Made by a program: the position numbers and the translations under genes. Below, in pieces: positions 8,415-17,049 of a DNA stretch of 45,139 nucleotides; position 1 is the stretch's first letter, and every line of letters starts with the position of its first letter. The DNA is from a virus, in the IMG/VR virus record IMGVR_UViG_3300027969_000161, positions 1 through 45,139 of that record; one strand, written 5' to 3'. The notes under the pieces were generated by a model. The model had not been told where the DNA came from. It was given only the letters and a program-made list of their open reading frames with translations, and made no database searches.

Positions 8415-9437
8415 TCAAGAAATAACGCAGACAGCCAGTGATTCAGGTTTAACAACCTTGTAGCCGAACACATTCAGTGAGCGGATGTAATCGCCGAAGT
8501 CAGAAGGATTACGGATGGTTTCCATCTTAGTAATCTGGCTGGCAAAGGTGATACCGGACTTGTGACCTGCCACGATCACACGACGGCGGGCTGCGTTGGT
8601 GGTAGCCGAAATGGAAGTCTCGTCACCTGCACCGGAGGTCCACACGGTCGCGTTAGCGGCTGCAAAGGGCAGCTGGTTGGTCACGTACACGGTGAAACGG
8701 TCAATCACACCGATCTTGCCGTTGCGAACCATAGACTGGCTGTCACCCATAAACTGGGCTTGGGCCAAGTTGGTGTTCATCAACAGAGCGCGGGTGGCGG
8801 GGTCCAACAGCAAGAAGCGGTCAGACTCAGGCACGTTTTGCTCGTCCAGCACAGAGGCCATCTGCAAGATTTTGGTCAACACGTTTGCAGCGTCGCCAGC
8901 GGTTGCGTTGATAGCGATGGGGGAACCGGATGTACCCAAGTTGAACGAACCAGACTTTCCACCTGCAGAAGCGCCTTGGTTGGCAGCGGCGGCAGAGAAG
9001 ATGGTGTTGTAAATGACTGTGGAGTCAATCGCAATCTTCATCTGCTCACCGGCGTCAGCCGAGAACATGTCCAGCAAGTTAGGCTTGGCTTGGTAGTCCA
9101 GCACGTCATTGATTTGGAAGGCGAAAGCCTTGGCCTTGTCAATGTTCATCTCCTGCACGTCAGCCTGTGGTACTTGGTAGTTCAAGCCAGCGCCACCAAC
9201 GGAGTAGTTGGTTACCGTGATGGTAGGAGCTGTGTTGATGATGACCTTATCACCCATAGAGCTGATTTCACCTTGCCAGTTGGTGTTGGCAATCTCACCG
9301 AAAACGGTGGCTGCATAGAACTTGGCGTTCAGCTTGGCGGACCAGACTGAGGGGATGAAGTTGCCCGATGCGGGAACTGCGGTGTTGAACGGGGCGGATA
9401 CTGGGAAAACCGCTGAACTGTTACGTTGGATAGCCAT
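8415..9437 (-). CDS. Major capsid protein
   Basis: A 340-residue protein in the position of the major capsid gene, downstream of the scaffold. It follows the pattern of P22-like podovirus coat proteins: FIPSVWSAKLNAKFYAATVF near the N-terminus, GDKVIINTAP, QADVQEMNIDKAKAFAFQIN with a DVLDYQ turn (spine-helix region), and YVTNQLPF late in the sequence. Many copies would build the procapsid shell. It has AGGAGATAAATC just before the start, a strong ribosome-binding site, and is followed by the strongest terminator in the operon, both fitting very high expression. Confidence 0.88.
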   Translation of the reverse strand: MAIQRNSSAVFPVSAPFNTAVPASGNFIPSVWSAKLNAKFYAATVFGEIANTNWQGEISSMGDKVIINTAPTITVTNYSVGGAGLNYQVPQADVQEMNIDKAKAFAFQINDVLDYQAKPNLLDMFSADAGEQMKIAIDSTVIYNTIFSAAAANQGASAGGKSGSFNLGTSGSPIAINATAGDAANVLTKILQMASVLDEQNVPESDRFLLLDPATRALLMNTNLAQAQFMGDSQSMVRNGKIGVIDRFTVYVTNQLPFAAANATVWTSGAGDETSISATTNAARRRVIVAGHKSGITFASQITKMETIRNPSDFGDYIRSLNVFGYKVVKPESLAVCVIS

Positions 9438-9460
9438 GATTTATCTCCTAAAGGGTTGGG

Positions 9461-9829
9461 TTAGCTGATGCGGTGGAAATCAGCACCGTTGTTGGAGCCG
9501 AGTGCGAGGAATACCGCTTGACCTTGCGCAGCCATTGACACGGATGCGTTCAAAGTGCCCACGCTGTTGGTTGCAGAAATGGTTCCGCCAACGGGTGGGA
9601 AGATTGCCAAGGTGTTGGTGGCAACTGTGGAAGTCACAATAACCATAGAGCCAGCTGGTAGCACGGGCAGTGCAGCCATGCTGTTAGCAGCCATCGTGGA
9701 GATGACGTTGCTCATGCCGGGCAGCGTCTGGTTAGCAATCGCAGCCGCCTGCGTATTGGTGGTGTTGGTGATCGTGAGACCCGTTTCGCGTCCGCCGATG
9801 GCGGAAACTATGTTCGATACGTTTGCCAT
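9461..9829 (-). CDS. Probable head decoration or stabilisation protein
   Basis: A 122-residue beta-rich protein with alternating small hydrophobic residues (for example MVIVTSTVATNTLAIFPPVG). It ends in FLALGSNNGADFHRIS, a pattern I have seen in small phage virion domains. It lies between scaffold and major capsid genes, where many phages encode a decoration protein. No Cys or enzyme motif. The role is inferred from position, size and composition. Confidence 0.6.
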   Translation of the reverse strand: MANVSNIVSAIGGRETGLTITNTTNTQAAAIANQTLPGMSNVISTMAANSMAALPVLPAGSMVIVTSTVATNTLAIFPPVGGTISATNSVGTLNASVSMAAQGQAVFLALGSNNGADFHRIS

Positions 9830-9869
9830 TTCAAATTACTCCAAAGTGGCCGCGCAACGGGGGTCGGTT

Positions 9870-10838
9870 TTAAATGATTCGACCTTCCGCTAACGCGGCG
9901 TTAATAATTCCCTCAAGCCGCAAAAACTCGGCCTCGTTACCCCTGTAAGCTCCACGTCGCTCTGCGTCGTAAAACGCTGTGACTTGGGCTTGCGTTATCA
10001 CGGGTTTATCCGTAATAGGGGCCGGTGCCGCCGTTGATGCTGATCTCGGGCTAACATGTTTGTCCAGAGGGTCGGGGCCTTTAGGGGCGGCTTTCTTTGG
10101 GCCAAGGTAGGCATTGAATACAGCTGCGGCTTGCTCGGCGTTTAACTCCGACCTAGCTCTATCCAGTGCTGCCTGACGGTTCATTCCGTACACAGGGTCC
10201 ACCTCTGCCAACCAAGCTAAAAAGCTAGGGTCTGCGTTGGTTTGTTCCCAAGTCGGGACTAACTTGGTCACCCGGTCAAAGAACGACTGTTCGGCTGTCA
10301 CGGCAACTTGTTGGGTTGTGCCCTTCATAGCGTCTGACAACTGAGCAATCTGGCTCTCGAACTGAGCAATCTTCGCGTCAAGCACCTGTGATGCACGACC
10401 AATCGCTTGGGATGCAACACGGCTTACCATGTCCACTAAATCCGCCCCAAAATTCTCAACATCTCTGGGGTCCGCAACTTGTGGCTGCTCCGGGACACTC
10501 TCCTTCGCTTTACTCGCGGCATCCATACGTTCAATGGCAGCGCGTAGATCAGTCTGAAGGTCGCGTACTTGGTGGTGAAGGCGAGGCACTTCTGCGTCGT
10601 ATTTTCCTTGAAGCACACGGTAGCGTTGTTCCCAAGCATCCGGCTTTTCAGCCGTGGCTGGGGGTGTTTCCGGGGCAGCTTCTAGCTGCGGGGCTTGCTG
10701 AAACGGGTCAGGTTGTGGTTGGTCGTCTTGCGCCGGTGTTGCTTCTAAGACTGCAGTGTCTTGGTTCGTGCCATTCGCTGCTGCTAGGGTTGCATCCGCT
10801 GCGGCCAACGCCGCCTCTACCTGTTTTGGCAATGCCAT
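9870..10838 (-). CDS. Capsid scaffolding protein
   Basis: A 322-residue protein with the build of a podovirus scaffold. Residues 1-65 are acidic and rich in Ala, Gln and Pro. Residues 68-115 form a charged coiled coil (RYRVLQGKYDAEVPRLHHQV). A second helical region (about 140-180) is followed by a helical C-terminus ending in LEGIINAALAEGRII. Scaffolds guide procapsid assembly and are lost on maturation. Position, two genes before the capsid, supports this. No protease is encoded next to it, so exit rather than cleavage is likely. Confidence 0.8.
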   Translation of the reverse strand: MALPKQVEAALAAADATLAAANGTNQDTAVLEATPAQDDQPQPDPFQQAPQLEAAPETPPATAEKPDAWEQRYRVLQGKYDAEVPRLHHQVRDLQTDLRAAIERMDAASKAKESVPEQPQVADPRDVENFGADLVDMVSRVASQAIGRASQVLDAKIAQFESQIAQLSDAMKGTTQQVAVTAEQSFFDRVTKLVPTWEQTNADPSFLAWLAEVDPVYGMNRQAALDRARSELNAEQAAAVFNAYLGPKKAAPKGPDPLDKHVSPRSASTAAPAPITDKPVITQAQVTAFYDAERRGAYRGNEAEFLRLEGIINAALAEGRII

Positions 10839-10883
10839 CTATCTTCTCCAAGCCGATTTAACGGTGATTGGTTTACAAAATGC

Positions 10884-10905
10884 GCTTACGTACTAACACG
10901 TAAGC
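10884..10905. repeat. Inverted repeat upstream of scaffold gene
   Basis: Eight-base arms GCTTACGT (10884-10891) and ACGTAAGC (10898-10905) flank a 6-base centre. It occupies the gap between the 69-residue gene and the scaffold start. No T-run follows on the leftward strand, so it is not a standard terminator. It may be an operator or an mRNA hairpin. Confidence 0.5.
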
Positions 10906-10918
10906 ACGCGAACAAAAG

Positions 10919-11128
10919 CTACTTCTTTAAAGCAGCGGGTGCGTCATCCATCAGCTTTAGCATTGACTCAATAAACGCAGCTCGCCCTTGGGCTTTGCGG
11001 AGTTGGTCGATGTCGATAGATTGCACCAAAATCTTCATTTCACCGTCGAGTTTGAACTTGAGCCATTCCCGCAACTTGTGCTGTCGAGAGAGGTAGTCGA
11101 AAAGTTCAAGCTCGTCCGGTTTCGTCAT
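10919..11128 (-). CDS. Small late-operon protein, unknown
   Basis: A 69-residue mostly helical, charged protein (LFDYLSRQHKLREWLKFKLD, then QLRKAQGRAAFIESMLKLMD). It has no Cys or membrane segment. It lies between the scaffold and the 79-residue gene in the leftward operon. The helical make-up would suit a small assembly partner, but nothing shows what it does. Confidence 0.6.
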   Translation of the reverse strand: MTKPDELELFDYLSRQHKLREWLKFKLDGEMKILVQSIDIDQLRKAQGRAAFIESMLKLMDDAPAALKK

Positions 11129-11148
11129 TAGTGTGTTTATACCACAAA

Positions 11149-11164
11149 CTAACGCGTTAGTTAA
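11149..11164. repeat. 16-base palindrome around TAACGCGTTA
   Basis: AACTAACGCGTTAGTT is a perfect palindrome between the 69- and 79-residue genes and is the longest member of the TAACRYGTTA set. It just reaches the stop codon of the upstream gene. It may be bound by a dimeric regulator. Confidence 0.6.
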
Positions 11165-11400
11165 ACAACATCTTTCGATACGTCATCAACAGGAGCTTCT
11201 TCTTTAGACTTCCTGCTTGACTTGGCGGGTTTGACTTCTACGTCAGTAATGCCTTGGAGCATCTTAAGTACGTCTTCGCCTTCAGGTGTCAGTACCAAGG
11301 CTACGCCGGGGGCGATCACGCCCACATCCTTATTGCGCCAGATCAGGCGGTTGCCAAAATAGCTCGCGCCCTCTTTCAGGAAAAGTTCTTCGTGGTTCAC
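11161..11400 (-). CDS. Small late-operon protein, unknown
   Basis: A 79-residue protein with a compact N-terminal half (FLKEGASYFGNRLIWRNKDV, then VLTPEGEDVLKMLQG) and a charged, probably disordered tail (KPAKSSRKSKEEAPVDDVSK). Similar short proteins between portal and scaffold genes occur in other podoviruses, but I cannot name a family. It is preceded by AGGAG 5 bases before the ATG, so it is likely well translated. Confidence 0.6.
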   Translation of the reverse strand: MNHEELFLKEGASYFGNRLIWRNKDVGVIAPGVALVLTPEGEDVLKMLQGITDVEVKPAKSSRKSKEEAPVDDVSKDVV

Positions 11401-11414
11401 GGTTTACTCCTAAG

Positions 11415-11555
11415 TTACTTTTTCAAAAAGGCTGGGACCTTACCCTTGGCCTGCTTTTTATCCAGAGCCATGTCGGCTTTAGAGCCTTCCTTCATGCCCT
11501 TCTTCTCGACGTCTTTTTTTGACTTCTCAAAAGGTACGTATTTCTTTGTTGCCAT
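11415..11555 (-). CDS. Small lysine-rich protein
   Basis: A 46-residue, strongly basic protein (MATKKYVPFEKSKKDVEKKG at its start, ending in PAFLKK). The start at 11555 is chosen because the upstream gene stops at 11557, so ribosomes can restart across one base. A longer reading from 11603 would overlap that gene. About a third of its residues are Lys, which suggests binding to DNA or to an acidic partner. Its function is unknown. Confidence 0.6.
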   Translation of the reverse strand: MATKKYVPFEKSKKDVEKKGMKEGSKADMALDKKQAKGKVPAFLKK

Positions 11556-11556
11556 A

Positions 11557-11793
11557 TCAACACTTCCACTTATCAAGTGCCAACTTTTTACGGGTTGGCT
11601 CACCGTTTGGTTTTTTCATTGGCCCAGGCATTCCTGACATTCTTGAGCAAAATGAATCTTTACGTGGTCCGCCTTCGGGTTGTGGCGGTTTGAGGTTCAT
11701 GCCCTGCTTCTTTGCAGATGCCCGCCCTTTGGCATTGAGCCCGCCTGTTGGGCTCTGGCCTTCCTTACGCTGCCAAGCTGCGGTTTTTGCCAT
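11557..11793 (-). CDS. DUF6321-like protein
   Basis: A 78-residue basic protein with the layout I know for DUF6321: AWQRKEGQSPTGGLNAKGRA near the start, then LKPPQPEGG, a Cys-containing middle (FCSRMSGMPGPMKK) and KPNGEPTRKKLALDKW at the end. The family is found in phages, often near structural and DNA-packaging genes, and has no known function. It sits one base after the HNH gene and one before the lysine-rich gene. Confidence 0.75.
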   Translation of the reverse strand: MAKTAAWQRKEGQSPTGGLNAKGRASAKKQGMNLKPPQPEGGPRKDSFCSRMSGMPGPMKKPNGEPTRKKLALDKWKC

Positions 11794-11794
11794 A

Positions 11795-12511
11795 TTAAGC
11801 TGCCATTGGTGAAAAAGAATTTGACTTGCGTTTATTCACGCTTGCGGGGATGACCCGCAGGTTGTTCCACACGTGCAGTCCGCTAACTAACTTTCCGCGC
11901 AGCGGGACGATGTGGTCAACATGCCAACTGACGTTGGTGTATCTTTTGCGCAGCCGAGTCAGCGCGGCGGCTTCTTTGGTAACGAAGTCGGTCAACTCAA
12001 AATCCCATTGCGGCATAGCGTTGGCTTTACGCGCCCTGTATCTGGCGTTGGACGCCAACCTAACTTCGGGGTGTGTGGCGTGCCACTTTCGGGTTTCTTC
12101 GCGGAGGCGTTCTCTGTTGGCTTCTCGAAACTCAGCAGAGTAGGTTGCTATTTTTTCGGCGTTGTTGATCTTGTACGCCGCGATCTTCTCCGAATTGGCG
12201 GCGCGGTATTTTGCCCGTGCGTCTAAAATATCACTTTTGTGTTTTTTGTATTGCGCTCTTTTGAGTTCCGCGCAATGCTCCGGGTTATCTGCTCGCTGCT
12301 TTTTGCGGTGTTCTGAAATAGCATCGGCGTTGGCTGCGTAATATTTGGCTTGCTGCTCGCGGATTGCCTCATACTTTTCAACGTAACGGGCTTTCCCCAA
12401 CTCTACAACCCGCTCTTTATTTTCAGCTTTCCATCGGGCGTTCAGCTCTTTGTACCGTTCCGCATTTTCGGCTCGGTATTTCCGCATGTACTCTTTGCGC
12501 TCGGGTGTCAT
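11795..12511 (-). CDS. HNH homing endonuclease with 15-residue repeats
   Basis: A 238-residue protein. Residues 1-165 consist of about ten imperfect 15-residue repeats of the form A.YRAANSEKI.E, predicted as basic helices that could track along DNA. The C-terminal 60 residues carry the HNH nuclease: WHVDHIVPLRGKLVSGLHVW, then NNLRVIPASVN. It overlaps the portal stop as ATGA and lies inside the morphogenesis operon, between portal and scaffold. That insertion pattern is usual for free-standing homing endonucleases. A packaging-linked role of HNH proteins is the alternative, but those usually sit next to terminase genes. Confidence 0.85.
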   Translation of the reverse strand: MTPERKEYMRKYRAENAERYKELNARWKAENKERVVELGKARYVEKYEAIREQQAKYYAANADAISEHRKKQRADNPEHCAELKRAQYKKHKSDILDARAKYRAANSEKIAAYKINNAEKIATYSAEFREANRERLREETRKWHATHPEVRLASNARYRARKANAMPQWDFELTDFVTKEAAALTRLRKRYTNVSWHVDHIVPLRGKLVSGLHVWNNLRVIPASVNKRKSNSFSPMAA

Positions 12512-14613
12512 GCTGGCTGCGGACTAAAGTTGTCCGTGATGGGCTGGCCGTTCATAAGCACCTGTCCAGATTGCGGGCCTGTAGGACCATTTGCTGCCTG
12601 CTGCGCCCCCGGCTGTTGCTGCATAGCAGCTTGCGCTGCTTGGATTTGCTTTAGCCTCATGCCGGATATTGACGGAACAACATCATCGACGTTCATGTTT
12701 AAGCCCCGAGCCACTTCGCGCAGGACTGCGGCCCTACCCTCGATACCCATAATTTGCATATCTAGGGGGTTCCCGGTGGATTGAAGGAAGTTAGCTCTGG
12801 CTTGGTTGGCTGCTTCCTTCACTTGCAAGCTCAGTGCGCCGCGTGCCACGATCTGCAAGTCCCCACGGAACTTGAACTCCGGGTCATATTGCATCTTGAA
12901 GTCGAACAGGCGGTTTAAGACGGGGGAAGTCACGTGGATGTCTAGGCTGGAGACCAGCGAGCGCACCACCTTGCTGGCGTTGCCCACCATCATCGAGAGG
13001 CCAGAGGCCGTACGCCCTGCGCCGGGGGTGCCTTCGGTTCCCGTCATGTAACGGGGGATACCGCTGTACTCGTCTGCCATCACGCTGAACTTGTCGTACA
13101 CGCCCATGAGCTCTGCGGCGTTGCTGTTAGGCTGGAAGAAGGATATAGGCGCTGCGCTAGACCCCATCGGGTCGCTGTTGAACTGCCAGATTTTCCAAGG
13201 GAACATCTCCGACACATCCTCACCTGCCGCCACGCGGTCAATGTTCACGCCCACTTGAGGGCCGGAGCTGATACCAAGGTTGTTTGCCAGTGCCCGCGCT
13301 GCTGCGTTGCACATACTCTGACAGTCCTCGATCAGGTCGTACAGACACGAGTGCCAAAACGCTCCGGGGATGCGGTGGTAGCCATCTGCGTAATACGGGC
13401 GACGCGCCAACGGGTCAGGGTTGATGACCGCCTTGATCACGTACTCGCCAATCAGCCAGCACTCCACCGGGTACTCCTTGGCGTCGTCGGTGATATCTTT
13501 CATGCCCCACTCGCGCAGCATCTTGCCCGACACGTTGCCCCAATACTGCAGGGCATCTATGAGCTCACTGGAGGAGCCGGACACTACCGGGGTGCGACCC
13601 TCGGCACTTTCTTTGGCAACGTCCACCGACAACCACTCGTGCAGTCCGCCAGTACCGTGTTCGTTGAGCACGGCGCGTATCGCATCTTCGCTGTAGCCTT
13701 CCACGCCAATCATGGCGCTTAGAGACCCGCGGCTCAGGCGATGGCGTTCGATCAGGAAGGCGTCTTCGACACTCTTGGACCAAGGGGCTGGGTAAATCAT
13801 GAACGGGTCAACCCGCTCCCAATCTAGACTCTTGACAGTCTGCACCTGTGCGGTGCTTTTACCGTCGGGCCCTTTGACCCACCTGAGTTTGGGCTTGTTG
13901 CTGATCACCGGCCCTTTGATAAAGGCCGTCTTGAACGTGGTCAGGTCGTCTAGAAAATCGTTAAGCGCCTCAAGGTAATTCCCCTCAACGAGCGTATCTT
14001 CCAAGTCGGTGGAGAGTTTCGCAGCCTCGTGCCGGGCGGTCTGCATCACTTGATCTTCGAGCCGGTCTCGGGCGTCGCGCAACAACTGGCGGATGTCATC
14101 TATGCTCATGGGGGCGGGCCCCATCTCGGCTTGGGCGACAACAGCTTGTACTGCCTCGGCAATCTGCGCCATGTCTTCGGGTGGGAGTTCTGGCTTGGGG
14201 CTAGGCGTCACGGTCCAAGGCTTTTCAGTACCGGCACCTACCATCACGTCGGCCAGCAGCGCTTTGGCTTGTCGGGCCTTAGTGGCAAACAACATCATGT
14301 AGACAGTGGAGCCGCCTTGCTGGCGGAGTTTGGACTCCATCTCGTCGGAGTAACGACCCGATTTGGCGCGTACCGCTTCGAGCATCTTGCGCTCGACCTC
14401 CAGCTTGGCAGTCTTCGCTAGGCTCCAGTGGTTCTTGAGCATCCCCACAAGACCTTCAACCACAGGCTCCTTGGACGCCAAGTTGGCCCGTTGTGTTGCA
14501 GCATCCGCAGCTTCTTGCGCCATCAAAGTAGACAGCGGCTTCATGCTGAATACCCCACCCACGTTGATCTGCTGTGGGCGTGGAGCTGTACCGGGCGGCG
14601 CGAGTCCTAGCAT
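12508..14613 (-). CDS. Portal protein
   Basis: A 701-residue protein, the usual size for podovirus portals. Recognisable segments are HWSLAKTAKLEVERKMLEAV near the N-terminus, RWVKGPDGK with DWERVDPFMIYPAPWSKSVE in the middle (clip/wing region), HSCLYDLIEDCQSMCNAAAR, and TASGLSMMVGNASKVVRSLV. Twelve copies should form the packaging channel. It follows the large terminase gene after 52 bases. The start at 14613 has no clear ribosome-binding site; a Met at residue 24 is an alternative start. Confidence 0.9.
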   Translation of the reverse strand: MLGLAPPGTAPRPQQINVGGVFSMKPLSTLMAQEAADAATQRANLASKEPVVEGLVGMLKNHWSLAKTAKLEVERKMLEAVRAKSGRYSDEMESKLRQQGGSTVYMMLFATKARQAKALLADVMVGAGTEKPWTVTPSPKPELPPEDMAQIAEAVQAVVAQAEMGPAPMSIDDIRQLLRDARDRLEDQVMQTARHEAAKLSTDLEDTLVEGNYLEALNDFLDDLTTFKTAFIKGPVISNKPKLRWVKGPDGKSTAQVQTVKSLDWERVDPFMIYPAPWSKSVEDAFLIERHRLSRGSLSAMIGVEGYSEDAIRAVLNEHGTGGLHEWLSVDVAKESAEGRTPVVSGSSSELIDALQYWGNVSGKMLREWGMKDITDDAKEYPVECWLIGEYVIKAVINPDPLARRPYYADGYHRIPGAFWHSCLYDLIEDCQSMCNAAARALANNLGISSGPQVGVNIDRVAAGEDVSEMFPWKIWQFNSDPMGSSAAPISFFQPNSNAAELMGVYDKFSVMADEYSGIPRYMTGTEGTPGAGRTASGLSMMVGNASKVVRSLVSSLDIHVTSPVLNRLFDFKMQYDPEFKFRGDLQIVARGALSLQVKEAANQARANFLQSTGNPLDMQIMGIEGRAAVLREVARGLNMNVDDVVPSISGMRLKQIQAAQAAMQQQPGAQQAANGPTGPQSGQVLMNGQPITDNFSPQPA

Positions 14614-14665
14614 AAAGAGGGCGTTAGATGTTAGTCAGTATGGTCGCAATATACACCAAACACGC

Positions 14666-16099
14666 TTACGCGTAAACATATCCAGATTTCTGAATCTCAC
14701 GCCTAGCCCTGTTGCGTCCGTAATAGTTGCCTTGCGCCTCCATTGCGTAGTGGCTGCAAAAATACTGAAACGCGTCGCTAAGGTGGCTGTGGTGGTTTTT
14801 TTCGGGTGTCAGCGTCGTCTGCCCGTTGGCGGACTTCTTGTAACGGTAACCCCACTCGCACGCCTCGACCAGATAACCGCATGACGGACTCACCAAAATC
14901 CCCGCTGCGCCATCAATTTGCTTGGAAAGTAGGGCTTCTACGGACGAAATTCGCCTCTCAGGGTCGTTTGTGGGGGCTTTTCTGACCGTATAACCGTACC
15001 GCATAACCGCCTCTGCGATGGTCTTTTCATCCAACTGAGACCTCTGAAAACAGGCTGGGTCGAGCATAAACACGACATTTTTGGGCTGAAACGGGTATTT
15101 TTCCCGCAGCAGAGGCACCAGCTTGCGCTCCAAGAAGCTCTCTACGCCCATCGTCTGGTCTTGCGGCACGTAGCACTCATCTAACACGTTAACTCTACCC
15201 CGCATATCCTGCTGCCCGATCACCGCAGCGGCCTGTAGCCCATTGTCCATACCGACAATCAGTGAGTTGACCGACTGCATCACCGGCATCAGTGCGTCTT
15301 TGGCTACGTGGAAATCGCGCTTAAAGCTTCCCTTGTACACCGGCTGACCCATATTGCCCGGCCCGAAGTTGTTCTTCAGGTAGACATCTACCCACGCGTC
15401 GGTGTTAGCGGATATCAGGTTGTCGTAGTAGTCCGGGTCCAAGTTGGACAAGTTCTCGGCGTTCGGGTTAAGCGACCCATCGTCCAGCAGTGCGCTGGGC
15501 TGTATGAACACCTTGACGTTGCTTGGCGGGGTAGAGATCATGGTGTGCCAGAACCCTCCGAGGGGGGGCGGGTTGGTCGAGCAGACCACGCCGGGGTAGG
15601 TCACGCCACCCGAAGCCCTGTTGGGGAACCGCGCCACGCGCCCTTGCAGACCCGCAAACACCTCGGGGTCCACCTCCCGGGCCTCCTCTACCCAAGCCGC
15701 TGAGCACTCCACGGAGAGCAGTCGGCGCACGTCATCGGGCGTGTCCGCAGCCATCATGATGAACTCGGTGTGCACGGTGGTGCCGTCAGCGGCCTTGGCC
15801 TTGATCTCAAACGTATTGTCTGTAAGACGCCACTGGCCCATTGGGCTGGGCGGCATGGTAACCATCCACTGGTCAATAAGCGGCTTGACTGTCGATTTGA
15901 GCTGCGCCATCGTGTTGCGCAGGATGATGAACTTGGTACGTCTGACGTTGTTGTAGGGCTTCTGATCAAACGCCCGGCTGAGCAAATCAACAAACGCCAC
16001 GGTGGACTTACCCCCGCCCACGGGGCCCATCAGGCACTTAATGAACGTGCGGTCCCGCAGGAACGCAGAACCTGTAGGGGTTGCGGTGTACCCGATCAC
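14666..16099 (-). CDS. Terminase large subunit
   Basis: A 477-residue packaging ATPase-nuclease. The Walker A motif is GPVGGGKST (residues 25-33). The Walker B region is CSAAWVEEAREV (near residue 130). The nuclease half has VGMDNGLQAAAVIG (first acidic residue), VVFMLDPACFQ and HHSHLSDAFQYFCSH (final Asp). It pumps DNA through the portal and cuts it. The start is GTG at 16099, overlapping the previous stop as GTGA. The stop codon falls inside a TTACGCGTAA palindrome. Confidence 0.92.
   Translation of the reverse strand: MIGYTATPTGSAFLRDRTFIKCLMGPVGGGKSTVAFVDLLSRAFDQKPYNNVRRTKFIILRNTMAQLKSTVKPLIDQWMVTMPPSPMGQWRLTDNTFEIKAKAADGTTVHTEFIMMAADTPDDVRRLLSVECSAAWVEEAREVDPEVFAGLQGRVARFPNRASGGVTYPGVVCSTNPPPLGGFWHTMISTPPSNVKVFIQPSALLDDGSLNPNAENLSNLDPDYYDNLISANTDAWVDVYLKNNFGPGNMGQPVYKGSFKRDFHVAKDALMPVMQSVNSLIVGMDNGLQAAAVIGQQDMRGRVNVLDECYVPQDQTMGVESFLERKLVPLLREKYPFQPKNVVFMLDPACFQRSQLDEKTIAEAVMRYGYTVRKAPTNDPERRISSVEALLSKQIDGAAGILVSPSCGYLVEACEWGYRYKKSANGQTTLTPEKNHHSHLSDAFQYFCSHYAMEAQGNYYGRNRARREIQKSGYVYA
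15182..15191. repeat. TAACACGTTA palindrome inside the terminase gene
   Basis: An exact TAACRYGTTA site within coding sequence. Being inside a gene it cannot be an ordinary promoter operator, which is why the set as a whole is interesting. Confidence 0.5.
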
Positions 16100-16479
16100 A
16101 GAGCGTCCAGACTTAGCGGCTGCATGTCGCCTATAGACAGTGTGAACGGCGCTTTCTCGTCAGAAGTTGCGCTGCCCTGCTCTGTCGGGACTTCCTCTAC
16201 AACCTCGACGGCTTCCGTCTCCACCGCAGCGGGGGTTATGTCCATCGTTACGGTGCCGTTGTTGATGGTCCAGTGGATGGTCGGCAGGTTGTCTGCTTTC
16301 TCTTGGTTCATCACCCCGGTACGCTTGGCGGTGAACTCTGCCACTTTGACTGCGTCCGCCATCGACAGCTGTTCCTCGCTTGCGAGCTTTGTCGCTATGA
16401 GGGTCATAGCCTGCATGTGGACTTCTTTTGCAGCCTCTCGAGAAATGTGCTCGAAATTATCGGTAATCGTTTGGGTCAT
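16096..16479 (-). CDS. Putative terminase small subunit
   Basis: A 127-residue protein directly upstream of, and translationally coupled to, the large terminase. The N-terminal half is helical (HISREAAKEVHMQAMTLIAT, then LSMADAVKVAEFTAKRTGVM), which would suit a small DNA-binding subunit. The C-terminal half is acidic and rich in Val, Glu and Thr. No clear helix-turn-helix can be read, so the call leans on gene order. It could also be an unrelated small protein. Confidence 0.55.
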   Translation of the reverse strand: MTQTITDNFEHISREAAKEVHMQAMTLIATKLASEEQLSMADAVKVAEFTAKRTGVMNQEKADNLPTIHWTINNGTVTMDITPAAVETEAVEVVEEVPTEQGSATSDEKAPFTLSIGDMQPLSLDAL

Positions 16480-16721
16480 GTGTTCAACTCCCGCAGCTTA
16501 GATTCGATGTTCTGTATCCCCGAAATGAAGTTGCCTTTCGTTAAAGTCTTTGCAAACTCCGTCACTTCATCAGCGGTTAGCCCTGACCAAGGACGTGCCC
16601 TTTCCGCTCTTAGTGCGGCTTTCTTCAGCGCTTTGTTCTCTTCAACAAGTTCGTTAATCTGATTAAGAACATCCTTCAGCATTTCAGAAGTCTCGTGGAG
16701 TGCTTTCATTGCTTCAGTCAT
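16476..16721 (-). CDS. Small coiled-coil protein, unknown
   Basis: An 81-residue protein. The ATG at 16721 is preferred: it overlaps the previous gene by 8 bases and has AAGGGGG just upstream, while a longer reading to 16781 would overlap that gene much more. Residues 5-45 form a heptad-like coil (LHETSEMLKDVLNQINELVE). A conserved-looking WSGLTADEVTEFAKTL follows. Its stop overlaps the putative small terminase start as ATGA. Confidence 0.6.
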   Translation of the reverse strand: MTEAMKALHETSEMLKDVLNQINELVEENKALKKAALRAERARPWSGLTADEVTEFAKTLTKGNFISGIQNIESKLRELNT

Positions 16722-17049
16722 GCTTGCCCCCTTGCTTTGGCTTGCAAGCATCATTGAAACCCTCGGCATAGCCCATTGCATATTCTGCGGGTGTATTCTT
16801 CTCCCGCAGTCGCTCTTGCGCCGCCGCCACTAGGTCAAACGGCGCGTCTTTCTTGTCGAGCATCAAAGACATACTCTCCTCGTCAGTCAGGTCTTTCCAC
16901 CCGCCTCTAGATGCATAAGACAAGGCGTGTTGCAGTACGTCCTTGGCATGGCACAGTGCTTCTGTGGACTCGCTCAACTGCATAGGGGTAGTTGCGTCAA
17001 GCTCTAACTTGATGGCTTCAATGGCAAACCTGATAGCTTCAATAATCAT
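16714..17049 (-). CDS. Small helical protein, unknown
   Basis: A 111-residue protein starting MIIEAIRFAIEAIKLELDAT, then EALCHAKDVLQHALSYA. Near the C-terminus is EYAMGYAEGFNDACK, a common pattern in small phage proteins. The N-terminal pair of helices resembles those of the 98- and 72-residue proteins upstream, which suggests a set of diverged copies. Both ends overlap their neighbours (ATGA at the start, 8 bases at the stop). Confidence 0.6.
   Translation of the reverse strand: MIIEAIRFAIEAIKLELDATTPMQLSESTEALCHAKDVLQHALSYASRGGWKDLTDEESMSLMLDKKDAPFDLVAAAQERLREKNTPAEYAMGYAEGFNDACKPKQGGKHD

Noticed and set aside
16096-16479. Firm naming of the terminase small subunit
   Set aside because: Only gene order supports it, so it is kept as putative without a gene symbol.
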